Shown piece by piece: positions 37,506 to 49,899 of a DNA stretch of 64,000 bases. The stretch lies in assembly GCA_026724425.1 (NCBI GenBank), contig JAIUCV010000400.1, positions 248,001-312,000 of the forward strand. The letters run 5' to 3'. Source of the stretch: Erythrophleum ivorense. Its lineage: Eukaryota > Streptophyta > Magnoliopsida > Fabales > Fabaceae. Both the position numbers and the translations under genes were made by a program. How positions within the stretch are numbered: the stretch's first letter is position 1; every line of letters begins with the position of its first letter. The notes below the pieces were generated by a model. That model searched no databases, was not told the origin of the DNA, and worked only from the letters and a program-made list of their open reading frames with translations.

Positions 37506-40372
37506 TCTTTCCTCCTCTTTTCTCGCACTCCATACTTTTTTTTTTTTAAACCTTTTCCTCTTAATTAAGATAAAATATCGTTGCACGTGCGAATCACGTG
37601 ACCGGCCTGGAATGAATTTCCCCTGCTTAAAAAATTTAATGGATTATGCATTGGCCTGCAGGCCTCTCTTTCGCTTACTTCCTCTTTCTGCATCATAGAA
37701 TAAGGCCTGAATAAGATAAAAGTGGATTATTACAATATGATTATGTTTATAATCTTCAACTGTATAAAATTGTATAAGATAGAATTAATTAATTAATATT
37801 TTTAGAAAAATACTCCTTAAAATTAAAAAAGTATGTTAATAGCAAAATAAATATTAAACTCACCACTGACATTTTTTTCCATTATTATTGTTAGACCTGG
37901 ATAATTCATATTTATTTTTGTGAATTAATTTTTGTCTCTTCCATCCTTTAAACAAAAGCTCAATTGATTAGAGCTAATACCATAGGAAAGAGAACTCATT
38001 TTGTCTTTATTATTTCTTCCTGTTATATATATATATGAAAGAAAAACAAACAGTCCAGCTACCATTTAAGAAGGATTGATGTGATGCGATAAAGTAGAAG
38101 TTCACGGTGATAAAATTCAACTAATGCGACTTAGTTCTGTTTAGTACATAAGAAGGCACGGGTTATTTTATTATCCATGAAATTATTGAGAAAAGGTTCA
38201 AGGCCCCGTAATCATTTCTTCTGGGTTTTTTACAGTAGAGACTGAATCTTGAGTCATGGGTTTCTAAATTTCAATTTCCCATTCCTCTGAAACTAACTTC
38301 CCCCAAATTATCCATCCTTTTCCCTCCCCTTCTGTAACTGTGAGCAACTCATTGCATGCTCCCCCAGGGCAGCTGTAAGCTCACTACTCAAGCCAAGAAA
38401 GGCCTTATTATATAATATACTTCTCCATGTAGTAAATGAAGTTGACCCTATAACCTTATCTATGTGGTTTGTGTATACCAAATGCTCGATAAAAACCGAA
38501 CCAATCATATAACCTTATACAATCCCCATTTATACAATGTGCTAAACAAACAAACTCTCATTATTTTAACACGTGTGAAAATTTAACTTCACCTTTTTTT
38601 TTTTCTGGGGATTACGAAAGAAATATAAAATCTTGACAAAGGAAAAAGAGAGAGAGTAGAAATCGAAGCCAAACTTAAGTAAATGTAAATTTCATAGATA
38701 CTCACATGATTTAGATGTTTTGGTCATCCTTATAGTTTATAATTGTTTAAGTTGTTTCACAGAATATAAAAAGGATTGAAATAGTTTTAATGGGTTATAG
38801 TAAGATTAATAGAAGCGAAACTAAATTTGGTAGAGATGGATGATATACTTGTGGTGGGACGAGGGTGGAGAATAGTTATGATTATAGGTGTGGAAGAGTT
38901 GTGGTCATTTAAAGCCGAAGAGTTAGGAGAGAGTCATAAAAATGGCGGGCCTTCAGTCCAATTTGAGGAAGGAGACTCGCCATAAGCCAGCCCAAAGGCC
39001 CACGCTCAGCAATTACAAGCCTCAAAATTGGTTATTCATGAGTTAATGGAGACGTATGTATTTGTGCAGTGCTACTTCTCCGTCTTAAGCTGCCTCATTC
39101 ACTCCTATTCACCTAACAATATAGTTCAACTGTCTTCTTTCACAGTAATATTGGTATCTGATTTATTTGCTTCTTTAATGTCACTTCCAATATCAGGTTA
39201 AGAATGCCATCGCCCATAAGTCAGATACCACGCAGTGCTACAGAGGCAACTAAATAGTAAAGACACTCATTCTCAATGACACCCCGCTTCTGAACCAACT
39301 AACTTGGATCCTCTACAATTTTAACCTAATTGTAGTGTTTACATTTGGAGAGAGACACATTCACTTCTCTCTTTCTTTTTTCTGTCTCTTTCCTATTATA
39401 TCCTCTACTCATCAACAAACATCTTTTCCATGATATGCTTCTATTCTTCTAAATTTCCTTTCATGTCATGTATGATTGGGGATCATATATAAAAACAAAG
39501 GTTGACATTAAAATAGAACCCAATTAATTACTTTATATTTAATATATACAATATTTGTTGTATCCCCTTCAACTCAAATTGAATGTTTTCCTAATTGAAA
39601 CATCTCAATCACTTATTTTCCCAACTCGTTACATCCGTAAGTGATGCTTTATGTCGCATCTAATCCATGACTAACGCTGTTCTGATTCGCTGACAATATT
39701 CATTGACAAAACCCTGCTTCCCCTCTCTAAATAGAGTAATTGTTATCAAGCTTTAAAAAGATAATAGCAACAACAGCGAATATGATTTTGTGGTTGTGGT
39801 TACTTTTAAGCGTCTGGTTTGAAAGTAGAGTTCAACTTTTGAAAAAGAAGTCGTTTTCTTTACCAATAAAGATACCTTTGTTAACCAATGTAATAGTTAT
39901 CCTTACCCTATTTTTAATTATTTTTAGTTGTGATGGATGGGAATTTTAATAAAAACTCTAATAAGCATATCTGGTAACACTTTTTTTTTTTAAACAAAAA
40001 AATTAACTGTATTTCAAAGTATTATGGTGCACATAACATATTAAAAATAACTCATTTTATGCCTTCATTTAAAATTGCTGTGAATTTTTATTTATTTTAA
40101 AATTAATTTTTTAAAAAAATAGCTTTGTGAGATAACATTTTTTATTAATATTATTTGGTAAAGTATTTTTTATCAATATTATTGTATTTAACAAATCTTT
40201 AAAAAAATTACCATTAAATTACTCAAAATAACATGCATTTAGGAGTGGCTAAAAAAATTAAAGATAATTAAGAAAATTAATAATTTTCAATGCGAGCATG
40301 ATTGCATTAAAAAAGTTTTTGCTTTTTATTTTTACTTTAAAAGAAAAGTTTTAATTTTGTGCTTTCTTCTAA

Positions 40373-40373
40373 C

Positions 40374-40409
<36 letters not shown>
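40373..40409. repeat. Compound (AT)n(CA)n microsatellite
   Basis: About 12 AT units pass directly into about 5 CA units. Confidence 0.9.
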
Positions 40410-40410
<1 letters not shown>

Positions 40411-40768
40411 TTTACTGTCGCTCATAAACATTGAAAGAATTTGTCCGAACATCTTTTTTAAAGAATTAAAAAAGAAAAATGCACCTTGTAACTGCTTGTA
40501 AAGAGCTGAGAGTTTTGAAACGGCACGCTAATAAAATTCATAGCAAGGGGCGCCTGTTGATAATGTAAATCAAAATCCTTGGTGGATGTAAATCATAAAG
40601 TATTGTGTGCCGAACCTCCTCCTCCGACTGACTTCATTGGCCTGTGCATAAGGATGGTTGATTGCTTGGTCCCATTTAGTGCGATATTTTAATGTTTTAA
40701 AATCAAATTGAGCTTCGAAAGGATAGGCTCCACGTCAGTGTCAAATGAGTCAGTCGGCAACGTAGGTC

Positions 40769-40775
40769 TATAAAG
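40769..40775 (+). promoter_or_regulatory. Candidate TATA box of the TANGO2-like gene
   Basis: TATAAAG lies 70 bp before the ATG at 40845, a usual spacing for a short plant leader. The call rests on sequence and position only. Confidence 0.45.
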
Positions 40776-40844
40776 TCCCTGCTTGATTACCGGTCACACT
40801 ACTCAATCTTCAATCCTATCCCCCTTTCTGAACAATTCCAGATA

Positions 40845-41916
40845 ATGTGTATAGCTGTGTTTCTTTGGCAAGCCCACCCACTCTACCCTTTTTTTCTTTT
40901 GAACAACAGAGACGAGTACCACAACAGGCAAGTTTTCTTATTTTCTTTCTTTCTCATTATTCATTGTCATTATATATATATATATATAATAGAAGTGTCC
41001 TGATGAAATGAAGGGCTACGAAGGCAGCGTCATGGTGGGAAGATTTGGAATTGGATATACTGGGAGGAAGAGATGAGGTGGGAGGAGGGACATGGTTGGC
41101 CTGTTCCAGGGATGGAAGAGTTGCTTTTCTTACCAACGTTTTGGAGCTTCATACTCTTCCCCAAGCCCGAACCCGGGGAGACCTCCCCCTCCTTTTTCTC
41201 AAGGTATATATATCAATATGCATTTCATTTTTTATGTTGAGGCTAGGTGTCGACCAAGACCAATTAATCATGCACGTATATATGTAGCAGAGCAGAATGA
41301 CTCCGAAAGAATTCGCGGAAGGACTAAAGACAGAAGCTCAATATTACAACGGATTCAACTTGATAGTGGGGGATATCGCGTCCAAATCCATGGTTTACAT
41401 TTGCAACAGGTCCAAAGGACAAGATGTTAGCATCCAGGAGGTTAGTCCAGGCCTTCATGTTCTTTCTAACGCCATGCTCGACTCCCCTTGGCATAAGGCT
41501 CAGCGCCTTCGACTCCGTTTCAGACAAGAGGTTGCCAAGTATGGTGAAGGCCCCATCCCCCTCAAACACATTATTCATCGAGTTATGAAGGACAATGTCA
41601 AAGCTGATGATGAAGCCCTCCTCCCTCACATCTGCTCCCTTGACTGGGAATTCCACTTGAGCTCCATTTTCGTCCAAGTTGACACTCCCCTGGTACGTTC
41701 GTTTCCTATCTCTTTTTTACCCATTTTATATATAATTATTCCCTTGATCTCATTCTCCCAATTCCCCATATCCTGCAGGGTCTTTATGGCACTCGCACTA
41801 CTTCTGCCTTGACCGTAACATCAAGTGGGGAAGTAAGTTTCTATGAGCTTTATCTGGATAGTACCAACATGTGGAAGGAGCATCTCTTCAGTTTCTATAT
41901 CCAGAAGCTCGATTAG
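40845..41916 (+). CDS. TANGO2 / NRDE-family protein (DUF833)
   Basis: Four exons: 40845-40927, 41014-41203, 41291-41692, 41779-41916, encoding 270 residues, the usual length. Family members are linked to Golgi organisation, lipid and haem handling; the biochemical role in plants is not settled. Visible: MCIAVFLWQAHP start with Cys2, the diagnostic NRDE at 21-24 (NNRDEYHNR), GGGTWLA, GRVAFLTNV, YNGFNL, EVSPGLHVLSNA, DSPWHKAQRL, LSSIFVQVDTPLG and a C-terminal GEVSFYELYL. Intron 1 must use a GC donor: CAG|GCAAGT, GC at 40928-40929, with acceptor AAG at 41011-41013; the nearby GT would break the frame that joins HNR to ATKAASWWE. The other introns are GT-AG. The ATG gives the normal family N-terminus. 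No stop or frameshift is seen, so it should be functional. Confidence 0.92.
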
Positions 41917-42429
41917 GCAAACCCCATTTTCCACAACCAAGTACCTCATTGCTTCCTTCCCTCTCCTTTGTAATATTGTGTCGGTCACACAAAATAAGTT
42001 CGACATGCATACGCCTCCTCTTTGTCTGATCTATTCCTTCATTCATACAAAATTTTATATTTCTACCGGTTATAAACAGAGCAAGAACGTTATTCACCGT
42101 CTCTTCTTTGTGTTTCTTGGTCATTGTGAACTCTACTTTCTTCTTTCTAAGCTCATTTACGCTACACAATCAAGTAAAGTAATATCTTTCAAATTGACAG
42201 CATCAGATTTTGCAATTCTTGAAAGCCAACACTAATAAATTCCATGACTTTGGAAACGTACCAAAACGGTGCCACAATATGAATAACATTTCTCATGCCT
42301 TTTCATAATACTTAGGTCCGGTTAGAAATGAACTTTCTAAAAAGGAACAGAAATGAATTTTTATAAGCTATAATTATATTTGATATATCGTAAAAAAGAA
42401 TAAGAATACTAGTGTATTTTTATGGTTGG
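41917..42429. other. Downstream of TANGO2-like gene; no gene seen
   Basis: Likely TANGO2 3' UTR followed by AT-rich DNA. The frames on both strands here show no family similarity. Confidence 0.4.
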
Positions 42430-42529
42430 TTAAATATAAACAATGTAGGAAATGAAAGATAGAATAAAATAAAAAAAAACCAAATAGATACAAATAATTA
42501 TAATATATATATAATTTTTTTTTAAACTG

Positions 42530-42950
42530 CACAAAAAGAGTGCAGATTCAATACAGGAATCAATCCATCTTCTTCCAGGCTCTTCCTCTTCCGCCTTCGA
42601 TTCAACATTACTAACAATGTCGCTAATGTTAATCCCAGAAAAAGCAATTGACCCAATAATAGCGCCAGTCAGAATTTGAGGATTAAATTTCTTCACAGAT
42701 TCCCTCTGTGTACCCTGGAACAGAGGTTTCAGAAGATGACATCGCAGCAGCGCCCCTTGTTGTTGTGGGCGTAGCAGCCTTGCTGGTGCAACATGAGAAG
42801 ATGCAGATTCATGTCTATATGAATTTGATTCCTTTGCAGAGCCTCTCTTTCCTTCAAATTTCTGATACATTCTGCATTCCATTTTCGACCAAGGTGATCA
42901 ACTCCAGCAACAGAACATCTCAACTGTTGGAATCTTGTCTCCCTTTCCAT
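42530..42950 (-). pseudogene. Unrecognised coding-like remnant
   Basis: The minus strand between 42950 and 42530 has a protein-like composition, richer in G+C than its surroundings. Two overlapping frames start with Met: 42950-42729 (73 codons) and 42882-42430 (150 codons). The longer contains a hydrophobic stretch KFNPQILTGAIIGSIAFSGI and an acidic ESKAEEEEPG. I do not recognise either. A switch of frame with an intron is possible, because a GTACACAG donor-like site lies at about 42716-42709. It could be the relic or the last exons of a small gene between TANGO2 and HMGB, or a chance open frame. Confidence 0.3.
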
Positions 42951-44040
42951 TCCTCAATTCTCATTGAAATGTCTCATGTCAATTTTTGTTTTCTGCTTTT
43001 GCCTTTGACTCCACATACATTCATACATATCAATAGACTAATAATTCGTCATATACACTTGACAATAATATGATGACACGAGTACCCTTCTTTTTTTTTA
43101 ATATTAGTTTCGCTCCAAGTCAGTAAATTTCATTCTAAGATTTTATCTACTTCAACAGACAAACCATAAATATAAATACTTATTTTTCCTATGGTTCAAT
43201 TAGCTGAAAAATAATTTAAAAATGAAATAAGTGAGGTCGCTATGGTAGATAAGACGGGACTACTGTGAAAAAAGTGTGCATATAATTTTTTTAAAAAAAT
43301 AGAGTTTTGTTTTGTTTCAAATTTATATTTTTTTAACACGAAATAAATAATATTAAAAATTAAATTTAAAAAAATTAATAATTATCTTTTAAAAGAGTCA
43401 ACATTATCTTTGAGATTATTTTAGCTATTTTTTGTTAAAAATATATCTGTATTTTCACAATAAATAGAAGAACAATTTATCCTATAATATATTATTATAA
43501 TGAATAATTTTTAGATTGAATTAATATTTCAATCCTTCGTGTTTATTTAAAGTTTTAAATTAATACTTTTAAGTTCAAAATATGCTAAAATATTTCTGTA
43601 TCTTTCATCTCATCCCAGGCTATCTTATAACGGTGACACGTCATTAATTAATATTTTTTTTCTTTTTTTCTTTCTTACTTGGGCAATTAGAACTTCTCTC
43701 CCTCCAAAATCACCAAGTACTTACTAGACTCAATCATTTTTATGATTTTTTTTTTACAAATAAAAAATCTCAAAGATGTAAATGTTATTTTTTTCCATTC
43801 TTCCTACTTACCCCTGATATCTTGTTGGCAAATATAGTGGTAGGATGAAAAATTGTAAGGAATGAAGAATTGATTATCATTTATTTTAGAGAATTGCTAT
43901 TTTACTGGAAATAGGATAGCGGCTCACCTGGTTGGCACTAGAACCTCCTCTCACAAACGCTCCAGATTTCAACGGGTACCAGCAGTAGTACCCTTGGTCT
44001 CCATGATCGATTGGACAGGCCTAATTAAAGGTTTAAAAAA
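42951..44040. other. Intergenic, no gene seen
   Basis: AT-rich sequence with no protein-like frame or clear repeat ends. Confidence 0.45.
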
Positions 44041-44044
44041 AAAA

Positions 44045-44082
<38 letters not shown>

Positions 44083-45600
44083 GTTACAAATTTAAAATAT
44101 AAAAATCAAAATTATAATTATAAAATAAAAAATTTTAATTATGAGAAGAAATTACATTTCAAAAATTTTAACTATAAAAAAGTACACTTTAAAATTTTTA
44201 AAATGTAAATTCTTCTCATAATTAAAATTTTTGATTTTATAACTATAATTTTTTTTTATATTTCAAATTTATAACCTAACAAATAAAACAACTATAAAAA
44301 AACCTTTAAAAGACTTTGACTTTACTTTTGGAATGGTTTCGCATACATAATTGAACTTTGCAGTAATATAGCACAAAATGGAAATATCAAGCGTAAGTAT
44401 ATAAAAATGATAATGTAAAATAATTAATATATTAAAAGAAGAATATTATAATTAATATATTAAATGTTGTGGATTGAAAATTTTCTAATATTATAATTAG
44501 TATATAAAAAATTATTAGTTTGAATTGGGTCAAATTTAAAAATAAAAGTACAAACTTAATCCATTTAATATGTCAAGTTTTTTAAACAAATTTGTTTTTT
44601 AATCAAACGTTATTTTTTAAATTTTTTCTCTTTCTTTTTGGGCCACACTATACTAAATAGATTCTCTCTTTCTCTCTCTCACACACACACAAATAAATTT
44701 GGGTCAAATTTAAAAATAAAAGTCCAAACTTAATCCATATTACATGTCAATTTTTTTAAACAAAATTTTTTTATCGAACTTTATTTTTTAAATTTTTTTC
44801 TCTTTTTTTGGATCAAATTCACTATACTAAATAGATTTTCTCTCTCACACACACATACAAATCATAATATAATTAACTGTTAATATATATAGTTACAGAT
44901 TTAAAGTGCAAAAATAAAAATTATAATTATAAAATCAAATATTTTAACTATAAAGAAGCACACTTTACAATTTTTAACTATACTATATAATTAAAATTTT
45001 TTAAATATATTTTTTTATAATTAACATTTTTAATTTTATAGCTATAATTTTTATCTTTATATTTCAAATTTATAATCCAACAAATAAAACAAAAAAAAAA
45101 AGACTTTGACTTTACCTCTCCAATTGGGCATGCTATTGGAGAGGATCAGCTTACTTTTGGATTGGTTTTGCATACACAATTGAACTTTGCAGTAGTATAG
45201 TACTAAATGGAATTATCGAGTGTAAGTATATAAAAAATGATGATGTAAAATGATTAATATATTAAAAGAAGAATATTACAATTAATATATTAAATGTTGT
45301 GGATTGAAAATTTTTTAACAATATAATTAATATATAACAATAATATTAATTTGAATTAGGTCAAATTTAAAAATAAAAGTTTGATTTAAAAAATAAACTT
45401 GTTTTAAAAAAATTTGATATGTAAAACGAATTAAATTTAAACTTTAAATAAACTTGTTTTAAAAAAACTTGATATGTAAACCGGATTAAGTTTAAAACTC
45501 AATCCGTTTTACATATCAAGTTTTTTTAAAACAAGTTTATTTTTTAAATCAAACTTTATATTTTGAATTTTTTTGGGCCAAATCGATTAGACTAGATAGA
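44041..45600. repeat. Duplicated AT-rich foldback block
   Basis: Two copies of one module lie in tandem, offset about 830 bp. GCATACA.AATTGAACTTTGCAGTA occurs at about 44341 and 45170, each followed by about 200 bp of closely similar sequence including ATTAATATATTAAATGTTGTGGATTG. Each module is preceded by an inverted repeat: arms at about 44085-44170 and 44190-44275, and at about 44890-44970 and 45010-45085. A third, sharper hairpin lies at about 45383-45563, with arms AAACTTGTTTTAAAAAAA and its complement. No coding frame. A long (TA)n run is at 44048-44079. The unit could be a non-autonomous foldback transposon. Confidence 0.7.
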
Positions 45601-46379
45601 TTTTTCTATCCTTAATTAGGTTTAGTATCAATGAAGTCTCTATCAAGAGCATATCATCAAAAATTGGCTTTTTGACACACACATACATATATAAATCATA
45701 ATATAATTAATTGTTAAAATATATTCCCTATATATAACGAATTTTTTTTATTAGAACATGTAATATGTTGCTTCAAATTTTAATTAATTAATTAATTAAT
45801 TACTTTTTATACATATAATGAGATGCAGAGCCATTAGATTCATGTCCCATTTAATTTAATTTTTTAATATCTATATAAATCGCTTTGTGTCCATTTCTTT
45901 TATTTTTATATAATTTATATAATTAATTTTTTAACACTTTATTTAAATTTATTTAAAATTTTAATTATTTTTTTATAAAGATTGAGATACATGAAATAAA
46001 AAGGAAAATAATGATATCAACTATAATCTCTAATGGCTCCCTCTCTCATATTGAGAATTTCTTCTAATTCATTATGGTTGGCACTGTACTAATTGTTCTT
46101 TCCCTTCTTCTTCATCCTTATCCTTGTCTCCTTCCATGTCATCTTCGTCTTCTTCTTTTTCTTTGTATAATTCACTTTCCACCTAATTACATTCTATTAA
46201 AAGGGATTGGACAAGTAGGGTTGGTTAATTTGGGATGAAGAAGTCCTATTGTAGTTAGTAAGACAATCACCAATGCCCAAAAGAAGCTTTGGCATACTTA
46301 GCACTAAACGTAAATGAATATATAAATAATGATGTAAGTGGTACCTCAATAGATTATATTAGTTATGTCATTGGTGTGG
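45601..46379. other. Intergenic, no gene seen
   Basis: AT-rich DNA with an (ATTA)n run at about 45780-45800 and a T/C-rich tract at 46090-46170. No gene is recognised. Confidence 0.45.
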
Positions 46380-46389
46380 TAAAAAATGA

Positions 46390-48660
46390 CTCTATATAAA
46401 AAGATAAAAACATTGATGGTGTATAATAAAAAGGTGCAAAGAAAGACGGGTTAGTACCTGTAACATTTGTAAATAGTAAAAAGTAAGAAGAACTAGCACT
46501 CTTACCACCTGTAAATGGTGGAACGGAAGAAGGGCTAGCACATCTGAAATTTTCTTACATTGTAGTCGTTGTATAAGATAATGATGGCACACTTGCATTA
46601 ATTTCATTAATGTCACTACCAAAAATTAGTTCTTTGGATGAGATAAACTCATTGTCTCTCTTTACAATATAGTTTATGGCTTTAGATGCAGGCAGATCAA
46701 GTGCTAGTAAAGTAAGTTAAGAGATGAGCATATCCCGATGTTCGTCTAAAGCACATAGCATTGTTTGAATATTACTATTTGCCTTATACTTAAGTTGTCA
46801 TAATTAGGTGTTTGAGGGTCAATGACAACAAACTTATATAAGTTTTCTAATACGTCAAACTTTAAAATAAAAAATCAACAATTAAATGCTTACATAACAT
46901 ATAAATTTCATACTATGATGAACACCATGTGCTTTTATTGCTAGTTTTTGTGAACATTTTCTCTTCATTGAAATGTATGCAGTGATCGTATATTGAATAG
47001 CTTCTTAAAGATATATTGCACCCTATCAAATTAATAGTGAACACGATCAGTGTGATGTTACTTAATGATCCAAATGTATAGTAAGGATACAAATTTATGT
47101 CATATATCGAGCATTGCTAAGTAATACTTATAAATTAATTAGGAAATAGGCGATGAGTTATATGAAAACCAAATTATTTATATAGAAAATTATTAATTCG
47201 TGCTATAATTATAATATGAAAAAACAAGAAAATCTTCTATTATAAAACCATATTTATTCATTTGATCTAACAGTATCTTTCTTTATTATAACATTTTATA
47301 ACTATAGCTATGTACATTGTTGACATAAGAGGGCAAGTGACACGATTTTGGCCAATTTGTTTCCATAGCCCAATATTTGGTGGTCCTTGGGATTATTTCA
47401 CTAATCCATATCATTTCGCATTCATGAAAGTTTAAATCAACATTTTTCATTAATCATTGAAAAGGTTAAGGGCCAATTGAGGTCTAATTGTGTGAGGCTA
47501 ATAAACTCCTCCTATCGAGGCAAAACTTAATATTATATGCATTAAATATAGTCTCTAGTTGAAAGACATTGTACACAAACTATAGCTAATCAATATAAAT
47601 CTTAGCACATGGTGCGAAAAACATATTGACAATGATACTTTTGCAACTAAAACTCTTCACAATCATATGTCTGGTTCATAAAGCTGACCTTACAAATTTG
47701 CCTATACTCTTTGTTTAAGGGATTATACAGCTCTTTAACTTTAAACTCTGAGGACCTTCTGTCAAAACCATGTATCGACAAGGTAAATGCTATTGTAACT
47801 CTTATTGATTTTTTTTAATTATCTTCAAAAAACAAGTCATTGGTCTGCACCTATGTAAATGTAGTCTATGCTCACTCAACCTAATATTTATTCAATTAGT
47901 ATTTGGTTACCTTAACTAAGCTAATTATGAGTAAGAACCTAACATCTTTAAAAACACTATTTGTACTCTTAGCTAAGTTTATCATCATGTACCTCCAATG
48001 ATGCCCATCCACATCATATGCATGTAACCACTTATTCTTTGATATGTTAGATATCCAATTTGTCGTCTTTACATTTAATTGTTGTAAGTATGCCAATTGC
48101 TCATCAATTAAGTGCTACTAATTTAAGTATCCAATATTGACAAACTTTTTCTTTAACCACTTATTTCTAGATGTTGTATTCAAATCTCTCATAACATATT
48201 GCTAATAAAACATATAATATGCATAAAGTAGTTACCAAATATTTTGTAGGTCAGTGATGACTACTAATATTTTTAGATGTCGATAAGATTTCAAACAAAT
48301 GTCTTACTTATTTGACACAACTCATAGCTTGAGGTTATTAAAAAAATCACTTCCACGCCTCATGTGCTTCCCTTTTGACGATGGCAAATGCAAAAGATAT
48401 AACTTTTATTATCCCATCTTGTGAGCTTGCAATTAATAATATCCCCTTGTACTTCCTATATAAAAATGAACCATCGACTTGGATAATCAGTTTCAAATTG
48501 TCAAATGCATTGATACAATATTTAAACATCCAAAACATTATATGAAACATAATCATTACCACACAACTCATTAACTGCTCATCAATAAACTTTTGTGTGC
48601 CAATATATATCTCTTGATCATCATTTAGTTCAATTGCCCATTCCATTATGTGTATCTTAA
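46390..48660 (-). pseudogene. Dead Mutator-like (MULE) transposase
   Basis: On the minus strand, 48646-48347 encodes a MuDR-type transposase core: FKYCINAFDNLKLIIQVDGS, then KYKGILLIASSQDG and a FAFAIV motif, where the first catalytic Asp is in QVDGS. At 48096-47896 follows the C-terminal transposase piece NKWLHAYDVDGHHWRYM...NLAKSTNSVFKD. At about 47690-47560 a SWIM zinc finger is visible in broken frames (CEEF, then KYHCQYV, then a Y-V-Y-x-L-x-T-like tail). A Ser/Pro-rich tail reaches about 46390. Stops between the pieces show that it is inactive. The N-terminal DUF and the terminal inverted repeats were not located, so the whole-element limits are unknown. Confidence 0.75.
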
Positions 48661-49860
48661 ATTAATTCACAGTGTCCATGTTAATCTATGACAAGAAAGC
48701 AAATGTCTGATCAAAATACTGGTAATGGCTAAATTCCTATTAACATCATCACTATCGACATCATCATTTATGTAGTCATTGTCATTTGATTTAGCATCAT
48801 ATTTATCATCAGCCTCATATTCATCCATTATATCTTATTGCACATCTTGGGAGCTCGAAGGGTTAGTACTGCACATTAATGGTTTGGACAAACTCAGTTG
48901 AAATATGTGGTTAATCAGTGGCATTTGTTAAGTACTAAAAAGTTGGGTCTTAAATGAGTGGACATCTCCTAGGTAGAGTTAAACAAAGATACTTGTTCAT
49001 TAGATCCATTAATCTAATATGTAGATAGATTTGTCAATAATCTACAAGCATCATTCTTTGCCATACTTGAGCTAATGTCACTGGTAAAGATGTGCACATA
49101 CAATTCTTACACCCCCAGTTAGTTTAAAAAGTATTAGTTTGCTTACCACATTATTTAGATATTTAAGTCATCCTCCAAGATATACGACAAATACCAAGTT
49201 TGATTAAGCAACCATAAGTATTAATATATTAGCTTGGACACAATTGATTTTGACTCAAGTCATAGCTTTTCCACTACTATGGCCTTTAACTGTTTGAGAC
49301 TGATCTTAGAGTCAGCTTTTAATAATTTTGGTTTATCACATATAAACGTGACCCTTTCATTGCTATAAAAAAATTATTCCATTTATATAGATGTATATAA
49401 TTTTTTTCATTTTATTCTTTGTGGTTTATATCTCAATGTCTATATATGAACACATACAAAACACCTTTATGTTCAATATATAAATATGTAATAATTAAAT
49501 TTTTTATTTTACAAAACATGTTAATATTTAGTAAGATTTATATATACTTAAAATTATATAAATAATTAATAATATAAACAATAATATTTTAAATTTACCC
49601 ATAATGTAACAAATTTGACATTCGTCAAAGACAAACTAAATAAGACATCAACTATAACATACCAAAAAATGTTATCACTCAAAATAAAATTTTTGTATCA
49701 CAAGCAAAATCTAAGGTATTGAACCATTACTATAATATACACAAGATGTGAAAATTTTAAGCTTTGTAGTACACAACTTGAATAAGATAAGTTCACATAA
49801 TTTTCATTAGTAATAGTTATGTTAAAGTAATTTGTTAACGTAAAATTTGTCATATTAGAA

Positions 49861-49899
<39 letters not shown>

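Larger units (their letters stand above)
37506..40844. other. Divergent intergenic region between bromodomain and TANGO2 genes
   Basis: About 3.3 kb separates the two divergent starts and must contain both promoters. No gene is recognised. A short minus frame (38308-38508) and a plus frame (39740-39949) show no family. An (AT)n(CA)n microsatellite lies at 40373-40409. Confidence 0.5.

Noticed and set aside
41324..41677. 117-codon minus frame
   Set aside because: It is antisense to TANGO2 exon 3, which has strong family evidence on the plus strand.
49862..49899. Possible CRISPR-like regular repeat
   Set aside because: It is a simple TAA microsatellite; CRISPR arrays are not expected in plant nuclear DNA and no repeat-spacer pattern exists.
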